A stretch of 36,446 nucleotides of DNA from Desulfobacteraceae bacterium (GTDB lineage Bacteria; Desulfobacterota; Desulfobacteria; Desulfobacterales; Desulfobacteraceae): assembly GCA_003354055.1 (NCBI GenBank), contig PIVQ01000013.1:1-36446 (forward strand), given 5' to 3'. Shown here piece by piece: positions 17,126 through 24,626 of the stretch; within the stretch, counting starts at the first letter, position 1, and every line of letters begins with the position of its first letter. The notes beneath the pieces are model-generated. The model searched no databases, was not told the DNA's origin, and was given only the letters and a program-made list of their open reading frames with translations. The translations under genes and the position numbers were made by a program.

Positions 17126-17217
17126 TTGTTTTGATAAGATACCTGTGATAACTCATCTGAAGTAAGCACGGTTACCCGGGTAGCGTTTTTTTTAATCCGC
17201 CAAATGGTTTGACAGGT

Positions 17218-17757
17218 ATGATCGATTCTAATTCTCAGATAAACGAAAAGTTTAAAACCATCTCTAAAAAGGTTGATTACCCAAGAAAAACATTTCTGGT
17301 AAATGAGGGGGATGTCTGTAAACATATTTTTCTGATAGAAAAGGGCTGTCTTAGGTCATGGTTTAATGACGACGGAGACGACATAACGTTTCAGTTCTTC
17401 TTTGAAGGCAACTTCGTCTCTTCCTTTGAGAGTTTTAAAAATACCCGGCCCTGCCTGTATAATATTGAAACGCTAACCCCGGCTGTTCTTTATGTGGCCC
17501 AGTGGGAAGATTTTATGAAGGTTCTTGAAAGAGAGCCCGAAACAAAAGAGTGGATGAACGATTTCCTCATTCAGCGGTTATACCATTACCAGAAACTGTT
17601 CATATCCAGAATCACCCTCAGCCCCCAGCGGCGATATGAAGAGCTGATTAAACACAATTCCCACCTCATGGGCCGGGTGCCCCAGCATTATATCGCCTCC
17701 TACCTGGGCATCACCCCCGTCTCCTTAAGCCGTATAAAAAATAAAAAGCCACAATAA
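17218..17757 (+). CDS. Crp/Fnr-type transcription regulator
   Basis: The 179-residue protein has a cyclic-nucleotide-binding-type beta barrel (~18-110, with FLVNEGDVCKHIFLIEKGCL) and a short C-terminal helix-turn-helix (VPQHYIASYLGITPVSLSRI, ~155-174). It is shorter than classical Crp (about 210), like the compact Crp-type regulators that often sit next to oxidoreductase or transporter genes. No cysteine cluster typical of Fnr is present, so an iron-sulfur sensor is unlikely. The ATG at 17218 is preceded by a weak AGG; a TTG three codons earlier is possible. It probably controlled the adjacent oxidoreductase before that gene decayed (inference). Confidence 0.8.
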   Translation: MIDSNSQINEKFKTISKKVDYPRKTFLVNEGDVCKHIFLIEKGCLRSWFNDDGDDITFQFFFEGNFVSSFESFKNTRPCLYNIETLTPAVLYVAQWEDFMKVLEREPETKEWMNDFLIQRLYHYQKLFISRITLSPQRRYEELIKHNSHLMGRVPQHYIASYLGITPVSLSRIKNKKPQ

Positions 17758-17855
17758 CCTCTCCCCTCAGGGGATACCACTGGGAGCGGAATCGATCATC
17801 TTTGGGGTCCATCAGAAAATTGCACACTTCCTTTATCATGCTAAGAATATATAGG

Positions 17856-17893
17856 CTCCTGGACGCCATCCTGCGCGGGATCTTGTCCAGGAG
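17856..17893. terminator. long hairpin between convergent genes
   Basis: CTCCTGGAC (17856-17864) and GTCCAGGAG (17885-17893) are perfect 9-bp arms, with a further inner ATCC/GGAT pairing. The hairpin sits 15 bases beyond the stop of the leftward transhydroxylase operon and 98 bases beyond the rightward regulator. It is a good candidate bidirectional transcription end, though no long U tract follows on either strand. Confidence 0.5.
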
Positions 17894-17908
17894 ACAGCAA
17901 GCGTATGT

Positions 17909-18748
17909 TTATAGAAATATATCCACGATATTGACACTCTTTATTAAATCAACAGTAATTGTTTTTTGGGGGATATCCTGGAAAACAATATCCATCTTGT
18001 ACTGACCACTTTTTTCTTCAAGCTTATCAAACTTAAAATCACCGAAATAATCAGTCCGGCATACTCCGATTGTTTTTGAGTCCTTAATTAATGTCACCAC
18101 GGCATCCGGGGCGCACTCGTTTACACCACTTTGACGATATGCGACACTACCGGCAATAAAGCATTTGGAATATCTATATAGATTTTTATAATACACGCGG
18201 GGAGTTGTTTGATGGTCGGGATGTAGCACTTCCAGTTTTTGAGCTTTAATCAATTGTTGCATCCCGTCATCATCTTTAAAGACAGCTTGCAGGGCGCCTG
18301 TGGCGCAGGCTTGGGCGCATCGGGGTTCTTTCCAGCCATCGTCCAGAAGATGGGCGCAAAAATTGCACTTTTGAGGAATATCCTTTTCTCCATTCCAATA
18401 AACCGCATTGTACGGGCAGGCCTTTTGAATTGTCGCCTGCCCTTTTGACTTTGCAGGATCAATGATGACAATGCCGTCTTCCCTTTTGTAAACAGCTCCG
18501 TTTTCAGCGGCTTTGATACAGGGGGCATTGTCGCAGTGCATGCACGGGGTCGGCCTGTAGGCCACATCCATAAGGGATCCTGAGCCCCTTTCTTTACGCA
18601 TGATGTTCATCCATCTGTGGCCGTGAAGGGGCTGGGCAGCCGAATATGGAGGGAATTCATTGTCCACATGTTCGTCTTTACAGGCCATGAAGCAGTTGTT
18701 GCAGTCTTCACATTTTTCAATGTCGATGATCATATACCATTTTTCCAT
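17909..18748 (-). CDS. transhydroxylase-like small subunit, Fe-S protein (pyrogallol/resorcinol hydroxylase type)
   Basis: The 279-residue electron-transfer subunit has several cysteine clusters for [4Fe-4S] centres: CEDCNNCFMAC near the N-terminus, PCMHCDNAPC, and a later group with KACPYNAVYW, KCNFCAHLL and RCAQACATGAL. A C-terminal beta-rich domain (~195-279, from IAGSVAYRQSGVNECAPDAV) matches the prealbumin-like domain of the pyrogallol-phloroglucinol transhydroxylase small subunit, whose length (~274) is also nearly the same. The ATG at 18748 has GGGAGG upstream. A longer frame from 18787 would overlap the large-subunit gene. The start lies two bases after the large-subunit stop, so the two are coupled. 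Confidence 0.88.
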   Translation of the reverse strand: MEKWYMIIDIEKCEDCNNCFMACKDEHVDNEFPPYSAAQPLHGHRWMNIMRKERGSGSLMDVAYRPTPCMHCDNAPCIKAAENGAVYKREDGIVIIDPAKSKGQATIQKACPYNAVYWNGEKDIPQKCNFCAHLLDDGWKEPRCAQACATGALQAVFKDDDGMQQLIKAQKLEVLHPDHQTTPRVYYKNLYRYSKCFIAGSVAYRQSGVNECAPDAVVTLIKDSKTIGVCRTDYFGDFKFDKLEEKSGQYKMDIVFQDIPQKTITVDLIKSVNIVDIFL

Positions 18749-18750
18749 TT

Positions 18751-21720
18751 TTATTTTTCCTCCCAGCGTTCTATTTGCACGAGACATGACATGGCTGAAG
18801 TTGAATGAGATTTCTTGATGATTGGTCGTTTGGATGTGAGAAGATTAATGCACCCGCCCCGGTCCGGAGAATTGCCCGGCTCGCCAATGGGATCATACAC
18901 AGAGCTGGACTCATAGGAATGGGAGGTTCCCCGGGGTACCCGTTCCGTCACCTGGGCGGCACAAATTACAGCCCCTCTTTCGTTAAAGACCTTTACCAGA
19001 TCTTTTTCCTTAATATGTCGATGTTTAGCATCTTCGGGATTAATTCTTACAATCCAATAGCAATACCCGTCGATGAGGACCCTGTGGTTTTTAATATCAT
19101 TGCTGAATGCATCTTTGCCGTCATTGTGGGTGTGAAAGCTGTACCGGGGATGGGGAGATATGAGCTGAAGCGGATATTTTTCCAACAGTTCCGTTGTATG
19201 GTGGCCTTCCCATGACGGAATGTACTTGCTCATCACAGGCCGTTCAGGATCATTGGGGTCAAACCGTTTAAGGCTTGAACAGACAAACTCGAACTTACCG
19301 GATTGGGTCTGGAGTCCTTTTCCGAATTTCCCGTTGTAGTCGGCTGGCAGGGGGCCAAGCTCCGGGGTATCTTTGACCCGGTCTTCTGCAAAGGCTCTGT
19401 ACGATGGTTTGGACCGCAGTTCTTCAGGCGGGGCAGGCACCACGTAATATCCTTTTTTCATCAATTTTTTCCAGGATATTTTCTTAGGCAAGTCAGTGGC
19501 ATCATACATGCGCTTACACCATTCAAAGGCGGTATTGCCCTCGGAAAAAACAGGCCCGATCCCCAGCCGGTTTGCCAGCTCCTGGAAAATATCATAATCG
19601 GATTTGGATTCACCCAAAGGGTCTATGCACGGATGCTGAAGGGTGACCACCCGGTGATTGAGCTGGCCAAAGGAATCCTGGACATAACCGCCGCAATTCG
19701 CACTTTCGCCGATATCCCAGCGCTCGAAATTCGTGCAGGCAGGCAGGATAATATCTGCAAACTGTGCCTCGCCTTCGAACCAGATGGACTGGTTGACCAC
19801 GAATTCAAGCTTGTCGGTCCGATAGGCCTTGACAAAACGGTTGGTTTCGCTCTGGGTGCCGATGAAAGACCCCCCGTATTTATAATACATTTTAACAGGC
19901 GAATGACCGGGTTCCGGATAAGTAAATTTCTGGAACTGGCTCTCAATGGAGAAGGGTGCGTTGTTATTGCCCCAGGTCTCAGCCTTACCTTCAAGAATGG
20001 CTTCGGGGAGCATCTGGCGGGGAACTTTTTGAAATGAGGTATTCAAGGTCGGAATCTGGGGCATCCGGTTCAGCATACGCATGGCAAGGCCGGTATCAAG
20101 GTAACTGCCCGACATACCGCCTTCAGCATAACCGGGAAAACAAAAGTTCCTGTCAATGGGGGTTCCGCCCTGCAAATTCCCCATGTTCACACCGGGTTTG
20201 CCAAGGCCTTGCATGGCCATAAGACAGACCATGGAACGTGCCCATTCAATACCGGTGGAATCACGGCAGGCGCCGCCGACATTATTGCCAGGTCCACCCG
20301 CGGCCAGATAGGTTTTATGGTTTGCCCACTCCCTGGCAAGTGCCCTTACGTCCTTTGCCGGGATTCCGGCTTCTCTCTCCTGCCATTCCGGTGTCTTGGG
20401 AATACCGTCTTCTTTACCCAGGATATAATCCTTCCACTCATCAAACCCTGTGGTCCGGCTTACGACATAGGCTTTATCGTAGAGATCTTCCGTGATCCAC
20501 ACATAGGCGATGGCAAGGGAAAGGGAATTGCCCGTTGCAGGACGCGGCGCCAGCCATTTCCCGCCCAGAAGTGCTGCAGTATGATTATAGTGGGGATCTA
20601 TATGAACAAACTTAATGCCCAGTTCCTTTGCCCACAAGCGGCGGATGGTCCCTTCGGAGCCGGCATACACCCCGCTGGTGGATTCAGGGTCACTGGACCA
20701 GAACACAATCATCTCGCACTCTTTTAATTGATCTTCCACAAGTCCGTATGATTCGCCTCCCCCTAACCGCATACTGTATCCCCAATGGTTTGAGGCGCCC
20801 CAATACCACCCTTCCCAGGAATCAGGATTCTGAATGGTCGGGGTATGGCCGATGAGGTTCAAAAACCGTTTAAAGGCGCTTAACCAATATCCCAGGTTTC
20901 CCCACATATGGTGGGATCCGTTACTGGACAGAATAGCGCCCTGACCGTGAACTTCCTTCACCCTCATGATCTCATTGGCCACAATATCAAGGGCTTCATC
21001 CCAGGAGATCCGTTCATATCCGGAAACACCTCTGTTTTCATGATTCCGTTCGCCATTGGGATTGAAATCAACCCGCTTCATCGGATAAAGCAGCCTGTCC
21101 TTGGAATAAATTATGGACTTCATTGCATGGGAATAGGAAGATAGGCTGGTTTTTCTGGGAGGGGTGAATTTTTTGCCCCGGGCCTCAATTGTCCAGGAGG
21201 CGGCATCTTCTTCTTCAAACTCAATGGGTAGAATACGCAGAATCTTACCATTCCGTACATCCACATGCACGGCACCGCCGTTGGTACAGTTCACATAACG
21301 GGTGACCCCGTTTCCCATATCAATCCCGTATTCCGACCCTATGTGCTCAATCATATTCAGGGTCTCGCCGAACCACTGCATAAGATGGTCCGGGCCCTCC
21401 ATGTTGACCATCATCTCCTTCATGGCATTGATCATATCAAGCTGTTTCATGGCCGGGTTCATCAACTTTGCAGCCAGTTCTGCGGTTTCCATGGTCATGA
21501 GCACATCCGGCGACGGATGGATACCCTTTTTAGAGGACAGTTTCCCATTCTTAAATATATAATATCTGCCCTGGGAATTATCTTTAACCCGGATCTGAGC
21601 AATGAAATTAGGAGCCTTCTCAATCCTCTCCCTGTACTCCTTATTTCGGGCAGCTGTTATTCTTATTATTTTTTCAAGTGCAAAAAGTGTTGCTGTAAAT
21701 TGCATCTGCTTAATCTTCAT
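18751..21720 (-). CDS. SCP2-like domain fused to transhydroxylase-type molybdopterin oxidoreductase, large subunit
   Basis: The 989-residue product has two parts. Residues ~30-125 (GRYYIFKNGKLSSKK, PDVLMTMETAELAAKLMNPA, EGPDHLMQWFGE) resemble an SCP2 sterol/lipid-carrier domain. From ~127 on it is a DMSO-reductase-family Mo-bis-MGD enzyme closest to pyrogallol-phloroglucinol transhydroxylase. The known active-site residues of the Pelobacter enzyme are all present with a constant offset of 126: His270 (144), Tyr278 (152), Asp300 (174), the Mo-ligand Ser301 (175) and Trp302 (176). Tyr531 is near the position expected for Tyr404. The N-terminal Fe-S cysteine motif is absent, as in transhydroxylase. 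Resorcinol hydroxylase is the other close relative. GGAAGGAGA precedes the ATG. The real substrate is unknown; the SCP2-like domain suggests a hydrophobic or CoA-linked one. Confidence 0.88.
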   Translation of the reverse strand: MKIKQMQFTATLFALEKIIRITAARNKEYRERIEKAPNFIAQIRVKDNSQGRYYIFKNGKLSSKKGIHPSPDVLMTMETAELAAKLMNPAMKQLDMINAMKEMMVNMEGPDHLMQWFGETLNMIEHIGSEYGIDMGNGVTRYVNCTNGGAVHVDVRNGKILRILPIEFEEEDAASWTIEARGKKFTPPRKTSLSSYSHAMKSIIYSKDRLLYPMKRVDFNPNGERNHENRGVSGYERISWDEALDIVANEIMRVKEVHGQGAILSSNGSHHMWGNLGYWLSAFKRFLNLIGHTPTIQNPDSWEGWYWGASNHWGYSMRLGGGESYGLVEDQLKECEMIVFWSSDPESTSGVYAGSEGTIRRLWAKELGIKFVHIDPHYNHTAALLGGKWLAPRPATGNSLSLAIAYVWITEDLYDKAYVVSRTTGFDEWKDYILGKEDGIPKTPEWQEREAGIPAKDVRALAREWANHKTYLAAGGPGNNVGGACRDSTGIEWARSMVCLMAMQGLGKPGVNMGNLQGGTPIDRNFCFPGYAEGGMSGSYLDTGLAMRMLNRMPQIPTLNTSFQKVPRQMLPEAILEGKAETWGNNNAPFSIESQFQKFTYPEPGHSPVKMYYKYGGSFIGTQSETNRFVKAYRTDKLEFVVNQSIWFEGEAQFADIILPACTNFERWDIGESANCGGYVQDSFGQLNHRVVTLQHPCIDPLGESKSDYDIFQELANRLGIGPVFSEGNTAFEWCKRMYDATDLPKKISWKKLMKKGYYVVPAPPEELRSKPSYRAFAEDRVKDTPELGPLPADYNGKFGKGLQTQSGKFEFVCSSLKRFDPNDPERPVMSKYIPSWEGHHTTELLEKYPLQLISPHPRYSFHTHNDGKDAFSNDIKNHRVLIDGYCYWIVRINPEDAKHRHIKEKDLVKVFNERGAVICAAQVTERVPRGTSHSYESSSVYDPIGEPGNSPDRGGCINLLTSKRPIIKKSHSTSAMSCLVQIERWEEK

Positions 21721-21792
21721 GTGCTCTCCTTCCTATGGGGGTGATATTCTTGAGACAAAGGTAGGGTAACACGGAGTATGAGAGGGAAGCGT

Positions 21793-21804
21793 TAACATAT
21801 GTTA
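21793..21804. promoter_or_regulatory. perfect 12-bp palindrome upstream of transhydroxylase
   Basis: TAACATATGTTA is a perfect palindrome 72 bp upstream of the transhydroxylase start. It is preceded by GCGTTAAC, and the same octamer recurs near 21964. A regulator of this gene pair could bind here. The AAAACTATAG motif found upstream of the neighbouring operon is not present in this gap. Confidence 0.4.
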
Positions 21805-21847
21805 TCGTTTTATCAAAATTCTTGAACTTAGGATCGGCTCCAAAATT

Positions 21848-21943
21848 ACTTGATCTTTTGTTTCCAAAATACCCGCCGCTTTAAGCAGTTTTTAAGGGGT
21901 TTTGGAGACAAGTTTCTGCCCTTTAGGGTAATTTAGATCAAGT
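21848..21943 (-). promoter_or_regulatory. nested inverted repeats, possible structured leader of the transhydroxylase operon
   Basis: Outer arms ACTTGATCT (21848-21856) and AGATCAAGT (21935-21943) enclose inner arms TCCAAAA (21863-21869) and TTTTGGA (21900-21906). CCCTTTAGGG (21920-21929) forms a further small palindrome. The set could fold as a branched RNA in the 5' leader of the leftward transhydroxylase genes, ending about 128 bases before the ATG, or act as DNA cruciform. It does not obviously match a known riboswitch that I can recall. The 21721-22157 gap contains no gene. Confidence 0.35.
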
Positions 21944-22107
21944 TATTTTGTAACGATTCCTTAGCGTTAACGTGCGGGCGTTTTTTGGGGTGCATTGTAT
22001 CACAGTGTGAGTCCCTCAGGCCATCCAGGTCGTTGGGTGATATCCGACGGAGGGCCAAACACTTCAACCCGGATCTTCCTTTTGGGAACCTGTAACTTGA
22101 TTGGATA

Positions 22108-22135
22108 GATGGCACGCAGGATTATGCGTGCCATC
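22108..22135. terminator. 10-bp-stem hairpin after the OYE gene
   Basis: GATGGCACGC (22108-22117) and GCGTGCCATC (22126-22135) form a perfect 10-bp stem with an 8-base loop. It lies 22 bases beyond the stop of the leftward OYE-family gene and is a likely end for the seven-gene operon. On the opposite strand a short T-rich run follows. Confidence 0.6.
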
Positions 22136-22157
22136 TTTGCTTTAAATTATTGCAGGT

Positions 22158-23561
22158 TTATATCTGAGGAAATCCTTCCATCTTCTTGAGCGCTTTGTTC
22201 AACCTGTTTCCAAATTTTGTATTGTTCAGCCAGAGTTCGGGAAAATATTTTTCCCGTCCGGTTACCGGATTAACAGAGCAGTTCAGAAAGTGCTTTTTCC
22301 CAAATTCCGCATAGCAGTTCTGACAACGGGTGCATTTAATGATCTCTTTTTCCCGGCCGGTCTGTACCTTTACCGGCCAGAAGGGGTCTGCTATGGATTG
22401 CCTACCCAATTCAATGATATCAACCGATTGCTCTTTAATGGCCTTTTCGGCACATGCGGGAGTCAAGAAGTTGGGAACCATAGTCGGCAGGCCGGTGGCT
22501 TCTTTAAATCCTGCAGCCCACCGGGTGAAATCGCCTTCTCCATCCGGTGCAAATCCGCTTCCCATGGCTTCATAGCTTCCCTGGGATACGTTTATGGCAT
22601 TGATGCCTGCCTCTTTTGCCATTGCCGCAACCTGGCACGTTTCTTCATGATGGATACCACCGGGTTGCAGTTCATCACCACTGAGTCGGCACCAGACCGG
22701 CTTATCCGGTCCCACTTTTTTTCTGATTTTTTTTGTGATATTCATCAGGAAACGGGCGCGATTTTCAAGACTTCCGCCGTATTCATCCAACCGTTTATTC
22801 ATTTTGGGAGACAAAAACTGATGGATCAAATACCCATGGGGGCTGTGAATTTCCACGGCATCAAACCCAATGTTAAAGGCATCTAAGGCTTGGGCCGCCA
22901 TTCGGTCTTCAAGGTCTACGATCTCAGGGATGGTAAGTTCTCTGGGAACATCACCCCAGAGAAAACCGCAAAGTCCAGGATCCAGTTGGGAAAGTGTCTC
23001 CTTTAAAAAATTCTGAAAATCATCGGAAAAATACTCCTCATCCGACATATTGATCAGCCCTTCAATATCTATGTTTTTAAAATCTTCAGCCGGCATGGAT
23101 TTTTTTATCTGCATGATATTGCCGCGGGATTTTTTAAAATAGTCTCTTAGATCCATGGTAATGGGGATGGGGGAGGGCGCACCTGCAGGGATATCCGGCC
23201 GACCTGCCCTTGGATGCCCCTGGCGTCCCCAGCCCGGGCTCAACTGGACGGCAATTTTACAGCCGTCATAATAGTGGATGGCTTTGATAATTTCATTCCA
23301 GAACCGGTAATATCTGTTGTCGGTGAATTTCAGGGGATTCAGCCCTTCAGATCCGGCCCAGTCATACGGATTAACCATGGCGGCAGTGGTAATGATCATG
23401 CCGAATCCGCCCCTTGCTCTGGTGGCATAGTGGGCAAGGTAGTGGTCGCTGGGATATCCGTCGGGAGCTGAATATCCCATGTTCATCGGGGCCACAGCCA
23501 GCCTGTTTTTTAACTCCATATCCCCAATGGTAATCGGTTGAAACAATGATTCATAGCTCAT
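22158..23561 (-). CDS. Old Yellow Enzyme-family FMN/Fe-S oxidoreductase lacking the C-terminal FAD/NAD domain
   Basis: This 467-residue protein has the FMN-binding TIM barrel of Old Yellow Enzyme relatives: FQPITIGDMELKNRLAVAPM at the start and VEIHSPHGYLIHQFLSP with the substrate-binding His pair at 239/242. A four-cysteine cluster (Cys410, 413, 416, 428) is placed like the [4Fe-4S] centre of 2,4-dienoyl-CoA reductase and trimethylamine dehydrogenase. It stops soon after that cluster, so the FAD/NAD-binding half of those enzymes is absent and electrons must come from or go to another protein. An unusual ~70-residue insertion occupies ~132-200. It is the last gene of the operon, starting two bases after the amidohydrolase stop behind AAAGGAG. 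A likely role is reduction of a C=C bond in a ring or enoyl intermediate. Confidence 0.85.
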   Translation of the reverse strand: MSYESLFQPITIGDMELKNRLAVAPMNMGYSAPDGYPSDHYLAHYATRARGGFGMIITTAAMVNPYDWAGSEGLNPLKFTDNRYYRFWNEIIKAIHYYDGCKIAVQLSPGWGRQGHPRAGRPDIPAGAPSPIPITMDLRDYFKKSRGNIMQIKKSMPAEDFKNIDIEGLINMSDEEYFSDDFQNFLKETLSQLDPGLCGFLWGDVPRELTIPEIVDLEDRMAAQALDAFNIGFDAVEIHSPHGYLIHQFLSPKMNKRLDEYGGSLENRARFLMNITKKIRKKVGPDKPVWCRLSGDELQPGGIHHEETCQVAAMAKEAGINAINVSQGSYEAMGSGFAPDGEGDFTRWAAGFKEATGLPTMVPNFLTPACAEKAIKEQSVDIIELGRQSIADPFWPVKVQTGREKEIIKCTRCQNCYAEFGKKHFLNCSVNPVTGREKYFPELWLNNTKFGNRLNKALKKMEGFPQI

Positions 23562-23563
23562 GG

Positions 23564-24592
23564 TTAATCTCCTTTTGTTGTTTGGTTTGTGATCCTGCGT
23601 TTTGTGGTGTCAATACCCAATAATTTGCCAAGGTTTTCACCAAATATTTTTTTTCGGTCTTCATCGGTAATTGCCGGATATCCATAATCCTTTTGCATAT
23701 CCTCGGGAATCTGGAAGTCGCGTAATCCTAAGACCGCAGTGCGTATCTGTACGCCGAAGCCGGCATAGTCTGTCCCCCATATGATCTTGTCCGGCCCTAC
23801 CCAGCGAAGGGCCTCGCCGATGATTTTGGCAAATTTTCTCGGGGCACAAAGGGCCCAGGGCACCAGCAGGCTGAGGCAGACATAAACATTGGGATGTCCC
23901 ATGGCAACCATGTTCAGGTCATCACAATAGGGGTACCCCATGTGGAATGCATTTATCTTGAGCCCGGGAAAATCCCTGGCAACATCATCAATAAGTATGG
24001 GCAGGGCATATTTGCTTTTTCCCGGCGGCACCCAGCTGAATCCGGTGTGGAAGTCCAGCACGATATCCAGTTCCTCGGCCTTTTTGTAAAAGGGCCAAAG
24101 ATCCGGATCATTGATATACGTGTCTTCAGGGGCATAAAATTTAAATATTTTCGCCCCTTTTTCCTTGACCCAATATTCCATCTCCCAGATGGTATTTTTA
24201 ACCCCTTTGAATTTGACGGGGGAGATATTGGGCTGGTACATAAACCGATCTGGATTTGATTCCACCACTTTGGCCATATCTCCGTTGGTGCACCACCGGG
24301 TGGTATAACCTGTGGTATCCATCATAGACTCGGGAAGCAGGCAGGCGATGTCCACGCCATATTTGTCCATGGCTTTGATGATATATTCAGGATCTGAGTT
24401 TTTCTGCATCTCCCATTCTTCCATTCCTTCGAATGCCTCCCCCGGCATACCGGTGATCATAGGGCGCTGGATCCCTTCAATTGCCCGCCACCACATCTGA
24501 ACACCGGGAAAATGCGATATATGTTCCAAATCACCGATAAGGTGGGGTTCCGGATCTATTTTAAAATAGTCGTCATCTTGAAATTGATTCAT
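23564..24592 (-). CDS. amidohydrolase-2 family metal-dependent hydrolase or decarboxylase
   Basis: The 342-residue TIM-barrel protein belongs to the amidohydrolase_2 group, which includes ACMS decarboxylase and gamma-resorcylate decarboxylase. Likely metal ligands are the ExH pair Glu15/His17 (DPEPHL), His182 (LDFHTGF), His217 (NAFHMGY) and Asp275 (WGTDYAG). Members either decarboxylate aromatic or ring acids or hydrolyse C-C or amide bonds; the substrate is not determined. AAAGGAG precedes the ATG. It lies between the CoA ligase (34 bp) and the OYE-type gene (2 bp) on the same strand, so ring opening or decarboxylation in the same pathway is likely. Confidence 0.85.
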   Translation of the reverse strand: MNQFQDDDYFKIDPEPHLIGDLEHISHFPGVQMWWRAIEGIQRPMITGMPGEAFEGMEEWEMQKNSDPEYIIKAMDKYGVDIACLLPESMMDTTGYTTRWCTNGDMAKVVESNPDRFMYQPNISPVKFKGVKNTIWEMEYWVKEKGAKIFKFYAPEDTYINDPDLWPFYKKAEELDIVLDFHTGFSWVPPGKSKYALPILIDDVARDFPGLKINAFHMGYPYCDDLNMVAMGHPNVYVCLSLLVPWALCAPRKFAKIIGEALRWVGPDKIIWGTDYAGFGVQIRTAVLGLRDFQIPEDMQKDYGYPAITDEDRKKIFGENLGKLLGIDTTKRRITNQTTKGD

Positions 24593-24626
24593 GCGATCTC
24601 CTTTTGGGGTGTAAATAGCTTTTTTA

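Noticed and set aside
19303..20037. A long open frame on the plus strand opposite the transhydroxylase large-subunit gene (about 244 codons).
   Set aside because: It is antisense to a strongly supported enzyme gene, has no recognisable domain, and similar shadow frames lie across this GC-richer stretch.
21848..21943. The structured leader was considered as a molybdenum-cofactor riboswitch because it precedes a Mo enzyme.
   Set aside because: I could not match the conserved Moco motif by eye, so no riboswitch is called; only the inverted repeats are reported.
22108..22135. TGGCACGC inside this hairpin looked like the -24 half of a sigma-54 promoter.
   Set aside because: The required GC dinucleotide is not at the correct distance on either strand, and the sequence is better explained by a 10-bp-stem terminator hairpin.
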